Positions 46,296 to 54,866 of a stretch of 64,000 nucleotides of DNA are shown here, piece after piece; within the stretch, counting starts at the first letter, position 1, and each line of letters starts with the position of its first letter. Under the pieces are notes generated by a model. The model searched no databases and was not told where the DNA came from. It saw only the letters and a list, made by a program, of their open reading frames with translations. This DNA comes from Alphaproteobacteria bacterium (lineage in GTDB: Bacteria > Pseudomonadota > Alphaproteobacteria > UBA828). A program made the translations under genes and the position numbers. The stretch lies in contig JAJDVB010000085.1 of the NCBI GenBank assembly GCA_022826345.1, forward strand, positions 1 to 64,000, given 5' to 3'.

Positions 46296-47654
46296 ATGGC
46301 AGACGAGGGTGCGCCCTTCCGCCATCCGATAGACTGGCGCAACCCCGAATTCTACGACGGCGAAGCCCTGGAGCGGGAGACGCGCCGGGTCTTCGACATC
46401 TGCCATGGCTGCAGGCGATGCTTCAGCCTGTGCGATTCCTTCCCGCGGCTTTTCGACCTGATCGACGAGTCAGAGACGGGCGAGCTCGATTCCGTCAATT
46501 CGTCCGGCTTCAAGTCGGTCGTGGACGCCTGCACGCTCTGCGACATGTGTTTCATGACCATGTGCCCCTACACGCCGCCGCACGAGTGGGACGTCGATTT
46601 TCCCCATCTCATGCTGCGCCACCGCGCCGCCGACCGCCGGGCGGGCCGGCGCCATACCACCGCGTCCAAACGCCTCGCGGAGACCGACCGCAACGGCCGC
46701 CTCGCCCGCACCGTCGCGCCGGTCATGAACTGGGGCTCGGCCCAGGACAACCGCCTCACCCGGCCGCTGATGCAGGCGGTCGCCGGCGTCCACAAGGAGG
46801 CGCCGCTGCCGCGCTACCACCGCCGCACCATGCTCGACCGTGCGGCCAAGGGAGGGCCGGCGGTCAACCGGCAGGCGCCGGCCAACGGCCGCAAGGCGGT
46901 GATCTACGCGACCTGCTTCGCCAACTACAACCAGCCCGAGGTCGGCGCAGCGGCCCGCAAGGTGCTGGCGCACAACGGCGTCGAGACCGCCGTCGTCTAT
47001 CCCCGCTGCTGCGGCATGCCGCAGCTGGAAGAGGGCGATATCGAGCGCGTCGCCGACAATGCGCGGCATGTGGCAGCGGCACTCGGCGAGTGGATCGACA
47101 AGGGCTACGACGTGATCGCGCTGGTGGCGAGCTGCGCGCTCATGCTCAAGCTCGAATGGCCGCTGATCCTGCCGGACGACCCGGCGGTCAAACGGCTGGC
47201 CGAGCACAGCTACGACATTTGCGAATACGTCGTCGGCATCTCGCGCGAGGAGGGGCTTTCGCCGGGTATGGCCCCTCTCGACGGCGCCGTGACGCTGCAT
47301 CTGCCGTGCCACGAGCGGGCCCAGAACGTCGGGCGCAAGTCGGCGGACATGTTGGCCCTCGTGCCGGACACCGAGGTCTCCATCATCGAGCGCTGCTCCG
47401 GCCACGGCGGCTCCATCGGCGTCACCAAGGGCTTTCACGAGACCGCGCTGAAGGTCGGCCGGACCACCGCGCGCCGCGCACGCGAGGCGGCAAACCCCTA
47501 TCTCGCGTCGGAATGCCCGCTCGCCGGTGCCCACATCGTGAACGGAATGGCCCGCCAAGCGGCCAAGGACGGCGATCCCGGCGCCGGTGCACCCACTGCC
47601 GGACGCGCCCATCACCCGATCGAGCTGCTGGCCCGCGCCTACGGCCTCGCCTGA
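46296..47654 (+). CDS. GlpC-like Fe-S protein with CCG (heterodisulfide reductase-type) domains
   Basis: Probable electron-transfer subunit of 452 residues. Near residue 35 CHGCRRCFSLCDSFP and near residue 80 CTLCDMCFMTMCPYTPP are two [4Fe-4S] ferredoxin-type sites. The C-terminal half has two cysteine-rich CCG domains: PRCCGMPQLEEGD, LPCHERAQN and ERCSGHGGS. This matches GlpC and HdrB-like proteins. In other genomes this family sits with rubrerythrin and DUF3501 genes. Here DUF3501 follows after four bases, but no rubrerythrin is present. Physiological partner unknown. Confidence 0.92.
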   Translation: MADEGAPFRHPIDWRNPEFYDGEALERETRRVFDICHGCRRCFSLCDSFPRLFDLIDESETGELDSVNSSGFKSVVDACTLCDMCFMTMCPYTPPHEWDVDFPHLMLRHRAADRRAGRRHTTASKRLAETDRNGRLARTVAPVMNWGSAQDNRLTRPLMQAVAGVHKEAPLPRYHRRTMLDRAAKGGPAVNRQAPANGRKAVIYATCFANYNQPEVGAAARKVLAHNGVETAVVYPRCCGMPQLEEGDIERVADNARHVAAALGEWIDKGYDVIALVASCALMLKLEWPLILPDDPAVKRLAEHSYDICEYVVGISREEGLSPGMAPLDGAVTLHLPCHERAQNVGRKSADMLALVPDTEVSIIERCSGHGGSIGVTKGFHETALKVGRTTARRAREAANPYLASECPLAGAHIVNGMARQAAKDGDPGAGAPTAGRAHHPIELLARAYGLA

Positions 47655-47658
47655 GACG

Positions 47659-48267
47659 ATGAGCCAACCGCGCCGCGCGCTGACCCGCGCCGACATCATG
47701 GACATGGCGGATTACGCCAAGGTCCGCAACGAACGCCGCGCCGCCATCACGGCCCTGAAGCGCAAGCGCAGGCTCGCCGTCGGCCCCTTCGCCACCTTCC
47801 ATTTCGAGTGCTTCGAGACCATGTGGATGCAGGTCCACGAGATGCTCCATATCGAGCGCGGCGGGGAGGAGCAGATCGCGGGCGAGCTGGAGGCCTACAA
47901 CCCACTAGTTCCACGCGGCGACGCCCTGATCGCGACGTTGATGCTGGAGATCGACGATCCCGCGCGCAGAGAGCGGGAGCTCTACCGCCTGGCGGGCATC
48001 GAAGACGCCATCAAGCTGGAGGTCGGTGGGACCGCCGTCGCCGCCGAGCCCATCGAGGACGAGGTCGCGCGGACGACCGAGGACGGCAAGACCTCCTCAA
48101 TCCATTTCTTGCACTTCCCCTTCCAGCCGGTGGAAGTCACGCGGTTCTGCACGCCGGGGACGCGCGTGCTGCTCGGCGTCGAGCACCCGGCTTATGGCCA
48201 CCTCGCCGTCATGCCGGAGGAGACCCGCGCCGCTCTGGCTGAGGACCTGGGCGAAGGCGGTGTCTGA
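47659..48267 (+). CDS. DUF3501 family protein
   Basis: 202 residues matching DUF3501, function unknown. Recognisable segments are MDMADYAKVRNERRAAITALKRKRRLAVGPF, FECFETMWMQVHEMLHIE and ALIATLMLEIDDPARRERELYRLAGIE (given here in part). The HxFLHFPF and HPAYGHLAVMPEE segments close the protein. The ATG at 47659 lies four bases after the Fe-S protein stop, so the two are translationally linked. The frame extends back to 47587. Last gene of its operon. Confidence 0.9.
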   Translation: MSQPRRALTRADIMDMADYAKVRNERRAAITALKRKRRLAVGPFATFHFECFETMWMQVHEMLHIERGGEEQIAGELEAYNPLVPRGDALIATLMLEIDDPARRERELYRLAGIEDAIKLEVGGTAVAAEPIEDEVARTTEDGKTSSIHFLHFPFQPVEVTRFCTPGTRVLLGVEHPAYGHLAVMPEETRAALAEDLGEGGV

Positions 48268-48903
48268 GCGGGACTTCTCGCCACGTTCCTGCGCTGAGTC
48301 CCTACCCGTCAGAGTCACCGGACCATGGTGCGATGTACGGCGCGTGGCACACGCGCCAACATCGCGCCATGCAGGACAGGATTACTCAGCTCGAAATCGA
48401 GCGGATGACGACAGGCGGAAGCAGGTTCGGGGGGCCTGCGCCGTTGTCGGCGTTGCAATGAAGGACGGTCGCCGCCTTGGTCCACCTTGGACCACTTTGG
48501 GCCGGAGTAGACCGGAATAGGCCGCCCAAAAATCAAATCCTGCTGAATCCCGAGACGCCGCCCCGGAGGACGCATGTGCTCTACACCGTCGATGCAGGCC
48601 GCGACTGCGGCACGACTTGCTGGTTATTGCGCAGGCGGATCATTGTTGAAAGCGTGGCCGCCGTTGGCCGCCGGCGGCAGCGAGGGCCGTCGCCGGCGGC
48701 CAAGGGGCGGGAACTGCGGGCAGGGAGGGACCCGGTCCCGCCCCTCCCGGCCGGTACTTGCCTTGCGATCCGTTCCTGGCGGAACCGTTGGACGCTCGTT
48801 CCGCCAAGTCTGCGCAAGATCGGCCGGTGGGCGGCAACTCACAGATGGTACCGCCGGAGGATAATTGCCAATAGATTTTTTCTGGGAGAGATATGAAAAA
48901 ATT
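48268..48903. other. Gene-free region rich in inverted repeats
   Basis: About 640 bases between the DUF3501 gene and a convergent methyltransferase gene. No open frame here has a ribosome binding site or a recognisable product. Three stacked inverted repeats lie at 48664-48806. The right end (48865-48903) is AT-rich and gives a T-run just after the methyltransferase stop, a likely terminator for that gene. Confidence 0.6.
48664..48806. repeat. Cluster of three long inverted repeats
   Basis: TTGGCCGCCGGCG at 48664-48676 pairs perfectly with 48691-48703 (13 bp). GGGGCGGGA at 48704-48712 pairs with 48736-48744 (9 bp). TGGCGGAAC at 48777-48785 pairs with GTTCCGCCA at 48798-48806 (9 bp). Together they could form a run of cruciforms or RNA hairpins. 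No coding sense is evident. Confidence 0.65.
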
Positions 48904-49779
48904 TTATACGTCGCCTGCGGTCTTTGGCCGGGCGACGGCCAGAAGATCGTAACCGAGTTCCGTCGGCGCGAACCGGCAGGCCAGCGCGTCGAGCCACCCG
49001 ATCGGCCGGGAACTGACGACCTTCCGCTCGGACAGCAGGCTCTCGGCCTCGACGCTCGCCACCCGGAAACCAGTCTCCGAAAGGTCGCGGTGCACTTCGT
49101 CGAGCGTATAGAGGTGGTAGAACAGGCGAATCTTACCGTCGGCCTGATTGCGCTCGTAGAGGACGTCGCCCGGCTCAAGTTTGCCCTCGCGCACCAGAGG
49201 CTCCGCATCGCGCTGCTCGGCGCGGAACCGGCGCTTCGCGTTCGGCACGCTGAGGATCAGGGTGCCTTCGGCCTTCAGCATGGTGCGGATCGCCCGCAGC
49301 AGGCGCAGGCGTTCTTTGCGCCGGGCGACATGCGCCAGCACGCCGAACGCCAACAACGCGAGGTCGAAGGCCTGCGGCAGCTCGGCGGCAAGGTCGTCGG
49401 GGTCGTCGCCCCGGATGACCAGGCGTTCGTCGCTCACGAAGCCGCGCAGGCGTTTCGCCAGCGTCTCGCGGGCGACCGGGCTGATGTCGTGGGCCACGCA
49501 GCGCGTCCCGTTCATTTGAAGGAGCGGCAAGGTGTAGCGCCCGGTGCCGGCGCCGACGTCGAGAAACCGGCCGCCGGCGACCAGGCAACGTTTCATCTTG
49601 CGCAGCGTGCGCCGGTTCGGACGCGGGTAACGCCGGTCGTAGAGGCCCGAAGAGATATAGCGGCCGTAGCTGCCGGACATGTCCGGCAGTTCCGGCCCAT
49701 GCGGGCGAGCCGATGGTGTCGCGTCGGCCACAGCCTGTTCAGCGACCTTGGAGGCCACCGCCATTCTTCCATCAAACAT
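48904..49779 (-). CDS. Class I SAM-dependent methyltransferase
   Basis: 291 residues with a Rossmann methyltransferase domain. GGRFLDVGAGTGRYTLPLL is motif I, CVAHDISPVA motif II, FDLALLAFGVLAHV motif III/IV and AEGTLILSVPN motif V. The N-terminal segment (SGSYGRYISSGLYDRRYPRPNRR) and the late YHLYTLDEVHRDLSETGF resemble tRNA- or small-molecule-type methyltransferases. Substrate unknown. It stands alone; the leader before 49779 is AT-rich. Convergent with the DUF3501 operon. Confidence 0.88.
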   Translation of the reverse strand: MFDGRMAVASKVAEQAVADATPSARPHGPELPDMSGSYGRYISSGLYDRRYPRPNRRTLRKMKRCLVAGGRFLDVGAGTGRYTLPLLQMNGTRCVAHDISPVARETLAKRLRGFVSDERLVIRGDDPDDLAAELPQAFDLALLAFGVLAHVARRKERLRLLRAIRTMLKAEGTLILSVPNAKRRFRAEQRDAEPLVREGKLEPGDVLYERNQADGKIRLFYHLYTLDEVHRDLSETGFRVASVEAESLLSERKVVSSRPIGWLDALACRFAPTELGYDLLAVARPKTAGDV

Positions 49780-49884
49780 CCTGCGTCCTCTGACAGGATG
49801 TATGCACTTACTCGCGATTCGTATGCTGCCAGTCTTCGGGAGTCGCCGTCAAATTTTCGTGATACTCCGGATTTCTCACTCCGA

Positions 49885-50139
49885 TTATGGCAACCGGTCC
49901 TCGGGCTCCGGCGGCTGGCCGCCATCCCTGCGCAGCAGGCGGCGCGCCGCCTCGATATCGGCGTCGGCTTTTCGGGCGGCGAAGAAATCGGCGGTTTTCA
50001 TGGCGGAAACCTTCTCGGCGACAGCGGTCGCCACGAATTGGTTGAAGCTGGTGCCATCTTCCCTAGCGATGTGCGCGGCGGCCTCCTTCAAGGACTTGGG
50101 CAGCCGCAGCGGGTAGGTGCTGGTCTCCTTCTTCGCCAT
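49885..50139 (-). CDS. RHH-type antitoxin (partner of PIN toxin)
   Basis: 84 residues: YPLRLPKSLKEAAAHIAREDGTSFNQFVATAVAEKV is a ribbon-helix-helix fold of the HicB/CopG-like antitoxin kind (given in part: PLRLPKSLKEAA and SFNQFVATAVAEKV). A charged C-terminal tail would bind the toxin. The ATG at 50139 shares one base with the toxin stop. The gene order is toxin first, the reverse of the usual order. Confidence 0.85.
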   Translation of the reverse strand: MAKKETSTYPLRLPKSLKEAAAHIAREDGTSFNQFVATAVAEKVSAMKTADFFAARKADADIEAARRLLRRDGGQPPEPEDRLP

Positions 50140-50555
50140 CACAAGCTCCTCAAGGCCTCCCGGGGCGTCTGCAGCGCGATTCCGAACTGCGCCGGTACGT
50201 TGCCGAAATCCTTCCGGTTGAACGTCACCAGAGCGTCGGCTCTCCCGTTCACGGCAGTCTCGAACACCATCTCGTCGGCAGGGTCGCGAAACTGCGGGCG
50301 CCACAGATAGTGCGCATCGACCGGCTCGCACACCGCACAAAGCGCCGAGACGATGGTCGATACCTCCTCCTCGCTCAATCCCGACGCGATACGCTGCGCG
50401 GGATCGCGACAGACCGCCTCGTATTCCAACGTCAGAGCCACGGACAGCAAGAGCGTGAACCTTTCACTCAAGGCATGGTCGATGAGTGCTGCGGAGGCAC
50501 CGCTCGGGCTGCGCAGACCCGTAACCACGACGTTGGTATCCAACACATATCGCAT
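50139..50555 (-). CDS. PIN domain toxin
   Basis: 138-residue PIN-family ribonuclease toxin of the TIGR00305/COG1569 kind. The N-terminal acidic residue is in MRYVLDTNVVVTG, the central glutamate in LTLEYEAVCRD, and further acidic residues in FRDPADEMVFETAVNGRAD, giving the magnesium site. VTFNRKDFG closes the core. The ATG at 50555 is preferred over 50570 because the protein starts with MRYVLDTN. An inverted repeat overlaps the start codon. Confidence 0.88.
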   Translation of the reverse strand: MRYVLDTNVVVTGLRSPSGASAALIDHALSERFTLLLSVALTLEYEAVCRDPAQRIASGLSEEEVSTIVSALCAVCEPVDAHYLWRPQFRDPADEMVFETAVNGRADALVTFNRKDFGNVPAQFGIALQTPREALRSL

Positions 50556-50590
50556 CGTATGTAATGTCACATGTTATACGATGTCAAATG
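50553..50590. promoter_or_regulatory. Candidate operator of the toxin-antitoxin pair
   Basis: CATCGTAT (50553-50560) and ATACGATG (50576-50583) form an 8-bp inverted repeat that overlaps the toxin start. ATGTCACATG (50564-50573) and ATGTCAAATG (50581-50590) are near-identical direct repeats 17 bases apart. The site also covers the end of the racemase gene. Confidence 0.45.
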
Positions 50591-51249
50591 ATAAGTTGGG
50601 GAGCGCTGCGGAGCATCGCGATGGCCATGCCGACTGCGGCCTGCGAGGGGTCGATGACGGGGCAGCCGAGGTGCGCTTCGAGGGGCGCCCGGCAGCGCGC
50701 CATGCCGGCGCAGCCGAGCACGATCACGTCCGCTCCGTCCTCGTCGCGGAGCTGCTCGGCCGCGTGCGTCATGCGCGAAGCGACAGTCTCTTCCTGCGCG
50801 AGCTGGGTAACGCCGAGGCCGATGGCGCGCTCGCCCGCCATGCGCGCGCTTAAGCCCAGCGACGCCACATAGCGCCGGTGGCGCGGGATCGACGTCTCGA
50901 GGATCGCAACGATGCCGAAGCGCTCGCCCCGCGCGAGCGCCGCCAGGATGCCGCATTGCGCGATGCCGAAGACCGGCGTGTCGGTCGCCTCCCGCGCGGC
51001 ATGGAGACCGGGGTCGGAGAAGCAGGCGATGACGAAGGCATCCGCGCGCTCCCGCTCGATCGCACGGCAGAGCGGCGCCACCACTTCGTCGACATGGCGC
51101 TGAGTCTCGATGCCGGGCGGGCCTTCGGGGAGCGTCATGCAGTCGATGGCGGGGCCGCCGTCTACGCGAAAGCCGTCCAGGGCGCGGGCGATGCCGTCGG
51201 TCACCGTCGCGCTGCTGTTGGGGTTGATGACGAGGATGCGGGCGCTCAC
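50584..51249 (-). CDS. Hydantoin racemase (Asp/Glu racemase family)
   Basis: Interconverts D- and L-5-substituted hydantoins. 221 residues of the Asp/Glu/hydantoin racemase fold. ARILVINPNSSATVT is the start motif. The two catalytic cysteines are in FVIACFSDPGLHAAR and VIVLGCAGMARC, and VIDPSQAAVGMA ends the core. It overlaps the upstream carbamoylase by four bases and is the last gene of the hydantoin operon. The toxin gene begins 28 bases after its stop. Confidence 0.92.
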   Translation of the reverse strand: MSARILVINPNSSATVTDGIARALDGFRVDGGPAIDCMTLPEGPPGIETQRHVDEVVAPLCRAIERERADAFVIACFSDPGLHAAREATDTPVFGIAQCGILAALARGERFGIVAILETSIPRHRRYVASLGLSARMAGERAIGLGVTQLAQEETVASRMTHAAEQLRDEDGADVIVLGCAGMARCRAPLEAHLGCPVIDPSQAAVGMAIAMLRSAPQLII

Positions 51250-52190
51250 TGCGCCTTCCCGCGTGGCGGCACGAGGCCCGTGGTCTCGACGATCAGGCCG
51301 TAATGCTCGGTGCGGCGGTGGGCCGCAAAGTCGAAGGTGGTGGACTTGAGGAAAGCGCCGTCGTCGAGGTCGCAGGCGGCGACGATGACCTCGTCGCCCA
51401 CCGAGCGGGCCTGCGCCACGATCTCGCCGTTGGGCGAGACGACGGCGCTGCCGCCCAGCATGTCCACACCCTCCTCACGGCCTGCCTTGGCGACGCCCAC
51501 CACCCAGGCCCCGTTCTGATAGACGCCGGCCTGCATGGTGAGGTGATTGTGGAAGGCGCGGCGGTGCGGCGGCTCGAAGGCGAGGCCGTTGAGCGCCGGC
51601 GTGTTGTAGCCGATCAGCACCAGCTCGACGCCCTGCAGGCCGAGCACGCGGAACGCCTCGGGCCAGCGCCGGTCGTTGCAGATCAGCATGCCGATGCGGC
51701 CGCCCAGCGCCTCCCACACCGGGAAGCCGAGATTGCCCACCTCGAAATAGCGCTTCTCCAGGTGTTGGAATTCGCGCTCGGGCTCGTGCTCGGCGTGGCC
51801 GGGCAGGTGGACCTTGCGGTACTTGCCGACGATGCCGCCAGTCTCGTCCACCAGGATGGCGGTATTGAAGCGGCGGGTTTCCCCCTCCTCCCGCGCGAGC
51901 TCGGCATAGCCGAGGTGGAAGGCGACGCCGAGGGAAGTGGCTTCCTCGAAGAGCGGCCGGGTCTCGGGACCGGGCATCTCCGCCTCGAAGAACGAGTCCA
52001 CTTCGGCGTCGTCGAGCAGCCAGCGCGGGAAGAACGTGGTCAGCGCGAGCTCCGGATAGACCACGAGGTCGGCGCCCCGCCCCGCCGCCTCGCGCATCAA
52101 GGCGATCATTCGCGCGACGACGCTCGCACGCGACTCGTCCCGGGCGATGGGGCCGAGCTGGGCGGCCGCGACGGTGACGATCCGGCTCAT
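51246..52190 (-). CDS. N-carbamoyl-D-amino-acid hydrolase
   Basis: Nitrilase-superfamily amidase that releases D-amino acid, CO2 and ammonia from N-carbamoyl-D-amino acids. The catalytic triad is Glu47 (PELALTTFFPRW), Lys126 (GKYRKVHLPGH) and Cys171 (ICNDRRWPE). It matches Agrobacterium D-carbamoylase along its length, including FQHLEKRYFE and MQAGVYQNGAW. About 314 residues from the ATG at 52190, which overlaps the hydantoinase stop (ATGA). Substrates of the nitrilase family vary, but context and residue match make this call firm. Confidence 0.93.
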   Translation of the reverse strand: MSRIVTVAAAQLGPIARDESRASVVARMIALMREAAGRGADLVVYPELALTTFFPRWLLDDAEVDSFFEAEMPGPETRPLFEEATSLGVAFHLGYAELAREEGETRRFNTAILVDETGGIVGKYRKVHLPGHAEHEPEREFQHLEKRYFEVGNLGFPVWEALGGRIGMLICNDRRWPEAFRVLGLQGVELVLIGYNTPALNGLAFEPPHRRAFHNHLTMQAGVYQNGAWVVGVAKAGREEGVDMLGGSAVVSPNGEIVAQARSVGDEVIVAACDLDDGAFLKSTTFDFAAHRRTEHYGLIVETTGLVPPRGKAQ

Positions 52191-53677
52191 GCTTCTCCCT
52201 CTCTCGCCCACGGGGCGTCGTAGTCGCCGCTCTCGGGCGCGAAGCCGTGGACCCGCCGGTCGAGCGGATGCGCTGCCGCGGGCAGGTCGCAGCGCAGGAA
52301 TTCGCCGCGGCCCGGCTCGCCCAGCACCGCGCCGTCGTCCCAGACCACCGTGCCGCGGGAGAGGGTGGTCACGGGCCAGCCGGTGACGACGCGGCCTTCG
52401 TAGGGCGTGTAGTCGAGGTTGTCGTGCAGCATGCCCTGCGAGATCGTCACCGTCCGCTCAGGGTCCCAGATGGCGATGTCGGCGTCGCCGCCCACCGCAA
52501 TGCTGCCCTTGCGCGGATAAAGGCCGTAGAGCTTCGCCGGCCGGGTGCAGCACAGATCGACGAAGCGATTGAGGCCGATGCGCCCGCTGCCGACGCCGGC
52601 GGAGAACAGCATCGGCAGGCGGATTTCGAGCCCCGGCACGCCGTTCGCGATCCTGTTGAAGGGCGCGCCCTTGCCGTGCATCTGCTTGCCTTCCGGATCG
52701 TCGTAACGGTAGGGCGCGTGATCGGAGGAGAAGACGTCGAACAGGCCGCTCTCCAGTCCGCGCCAGACGTGCTCCTGGTTCGCTTTGTCGCGGGGCGGCG
52801 GGCTGCACACGTACTTGGCGCCCTCGAAGCCCTCGCGGTCGAGGTCGGCGGCGGTCAGGAAGAGATATTGCGGGCAGGTCTCGGCATAGAGCCGGAGCCC
52901 CCGTGCCTTGGCAGCGCGGATTTCCTCGATCGCCGCGCGGGCGGAGACATGCACGATCAGGATCGGCAGGTCGACGATCTCGGCGAGGGTGATCGCCCGG
53001 TGGGTGGCCTCGCGCTCGGCTGCCGCCGCGTGGGCGACCGCGTGGAACTGCGGGGCCGAGCGGCCGGCGCCGATCAGGCGCTCGGTGAGCCAGGCGATGA
53101 CGTCGTGGTTCTCGGCGTGGACCATCACCATCGCGCCCTCGCGCCGCGCCGCCGCGAGCACGTCGAGGATCTGGCGGTCGTCCAGCTTGAGCGCGTCGTA
53201 GGTCATGTAGATTTTGAACGAGGTGTAGCCGTCCTTGATCAGCGCCGGCAGCTCCTGCCCCAGCACCTGCTCGGTGGGGTCCGAGACGATGAGGTGAAAA
53301 GCGTAATCGATCACGGCCTTGCCGCGGGCGCGGGCGTGATAGTCCTCGACCACGGCGCGGAGCGACTGCCCCCGGTGCTGGGCCGCAAAGGGGATGATGC
53401 AGGTGGTGCCGCCGCAGGCGGCCGAGATGGAGCCGGAGCGGAAGTCGTCCGCCGTGGTGGCGCCCATCGACGACGGCTGGTCGATGTGGCAGTGGCTATC
53501 GACCCCACCCGGCAGCACGAGCTTGCCGGCCGCGTCGATTTCGTCGGCACCGGCACTCAGGCCGTCCGCCAGTGCTGCGACGCGGCCGTCGCGGATGCCG
53601 ACGTCGCAGGCGACCGTGTCGGCCGCCGTGACGACGGTGCCGCCGCGTATCACGAGATCGTAGTCAGGCTTCGGCAT
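52187..53677 (-). CDS. hydA: D-hydantoinase / dihydropyrimidinase
   Basis: Zinc amidohydrolase opening hydantoin or dihydropyrimidine rings. DSHCHIDQP holds metal ligands His62 and His64, SFKIYMTYD the carboxylated Lys155, and HAENHDV, VHVSARAA and SSDHAPYRYDD the remaining ligands. 496 residues. It lies 12 bases after the LLM gene and overlaps the carbamoylase gene. Whether hydantoins or dihydrouracil are the natural substrate is open. The racemase and D-carbamoylase downstream favour hydantoins. Confidence 0.95.
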   Translation of the reverse strand: MPKPDYDLVIRGGTVVTAADTVACDVGIRDGRVAALADGLSAGADEIDAAGKLVLPGGVDSHCHIDQPSSMGATTADDFRSGSISAACGGTTCIIPFAAQHRGQSLRAVVEDYHARARGKAVIDYAFHLIVSDPTEQVLGQELPALIKDGYTSFKIYMTYDALKLDDRQILDVLAAARREGAMVMVHAENHDVIAWLTERLIGAGRSAPQFHAVAHAAAAEREATHRAITLAEIVDLPILIVHVSARAAIEEIRAAKARGLRLYAETCPQYLFLTAADLDREGFEGAKYVCSPPPRDKANQEHVWRGLESGLFDVFSSDHAPYRYDDPEGKQMHGKGAPFNRIANGVPGLEIRLPMLFSAGVGSGRIGLNRFVDLCCTRPAKLYGLYPRKGSIAVGGDADIAIWDPERTVTISQGMLHDNLDYTPYEGRVVTGWPVTTLSRGTVVWDDGAVLGEPGRGEFLRCDLPAAAHPLDRRVHGFAPESGDYDAPWAREGEA

Positions 53678-53689
53678 CGCATTTCCCCG

Positions 53690-54763
53690 CTACAGGTGAG
53701 GCACGACCTCGTCGGCGAGCAGGCGCATAGAGCGCCGCCAGCGGGCTTCGTCGTCCCAGTCGTGCGCGGTCGCGATCAGCGTGCCGAAGTCGCCGACCTC
53801 CTCGCGGAAGGCCACCAGCTTTTGGGTCACGGTGCGGGGGCTGCCGGCCACCACCATCGAATCCAGCATGTACCGGGTGGTGATCGCTTCGTCCGACATG
53901 GCAGGGTCGTCCTTGAGCAGCGCACCGAAATCGGCATCCAGCAGCACCGTCCGCAGGTAGTCGAAGTAGAAGGCGAGCGCGTTGTCGGGGTCCGCCAGGT
54001 AGTCCTCGGCTTCCGTGTCGCTCTCGGTCACGAGGATGCTGCGGGCTGCGCGCCAGATCGCAGGGTCAGGCCCGCGTCCCGCCTCTGCACAGCCCTCGGC
54101 ATAGGCCTCCCAGTGGGTCTTGACGTGGCAGGCCGGGGTGAAGTTCGCAGAGATCGGGATCCAGCCGTGTTCGCCGGCGGTGCGCGCGCTGCCGGAGCGC
54201 GGGCTCATGATCGAGACGGCGATGGGCGGGTGCGGCGTCTGGTAGGGGCGGGCCATGACGCCGACGCCGAGATCGCTGCGGTAGGCGTCCTTGATCCGAA
54301 AATCCCAGTAGCCGCCGGGGAACTCGTAGGGCGGCTCCTGCGACCAGATCTTCAGGATCGTCTCGATCGATTCCTGCATCATCCTGGGCCGGTCCGGCGG
54401 GTTGTCCAGCTTGAACATCTCGAAGTCGCCGGGCGAGCCGCCGGGTCCGATGCCGAAGATGAATCGGCCTTGCGCGAGCTGATCGAACATCGCGGCGTGA
54501 GCCGCGACGATCGCCGGATGCTGCTGCGGCAGGTTGATGACGCCGGTGCCGAACTTGATCCGCTCGGTGCGCTCGATCAGGGTCGCGAGGAAGATGAAGG
54601 GCGAGGTGATCTGCTCCGGCTTGTTGGAGTAGTGCTCGCCGACATAGACCTCCGAGAAGCCCAGCTCGTCCGCGAGCACGATCGCCTCCTGGTCCTCGCG
54701 CAGCACCGTGAGGAACGGCCGCTCGGGCCGGTGCAGCGGCATCATGAGCATGCCGAGTTCCAT
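53690..54763 (-). CDS. LLM class flavin-dependent monooxygenase, first gene of the hydantoin operon
   Basis: Luciferase-like FMN monooxygenase of 357 residues. GFSEVYVGEHYSNKPEQ, RIKFGTGVINLPQQHP, GRFIFGIGPGGSPGDFEMF and VAGSPRTVTQKLV are family motifs, closest in appearance to alkanal or limonene monooxygenase types. The ATG at 54763 has GGAGG upstream, and the frame extends to 54904 without conserved residues. It is 12 bases ahead of the hydantoinase, so it probably acts on the same compound class, for instance opening or hydroxylating a ring to provide the hydantoinase substrate (inference). Confidence 0.9.
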   Translation of the reverse strand: MELGMLMMPLHRPERPFLTVLREDQEAIVLADELGFSEVYVGEHYSNKPEQITSPFIFLATLIERTERIKFGTGVINLPQQHPAIVAAHAAMFDQLAQGRFIFGIGPGGSPGDFEMFKLDNPPDRPRMMQESIETILKIWSQEPPYEFPGGYWDFRIKDAYRSDLGVGVMARPYQTPHPPIAVSIMSPRSGSARTAGEHGWIPISANFTPACHVKTHWEAYAEGCAEAGRGPDPAIWRAARSILVTESDTEAEDYLADPDNALAFYFDYLRTVLLDADFGALLKDDPAMSDEAITTRYMLDSMVVAGSPRTVTQKLVAFREEVGDFGTLIATAHDWDDEARWRRSMRLLADEVVPHL

Positions 54764-54866
54764 GGCTCCGCCTCCCGAGAGCAGGCTCCCTCCCCTTCGC
54801 GCGCCCCACTCTAGCCCGGATATCGCGCCGGGGTCATGGTCTGCGCCGGCGTGTGAGCCGTGGTGT

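Noticed and set aside
48574..48864. 96-codon plus-strand ORF in the inverted-repeat region
   Set aside because: Composition follows the GC-rich hairpins; no start signal and no similarity recognised.
52247..54814. 855-codon plus-strand frame across the hydantoinase and LLM genes
   Set aside because: Antisense to two clear genes; low-complexity composition and no motif.
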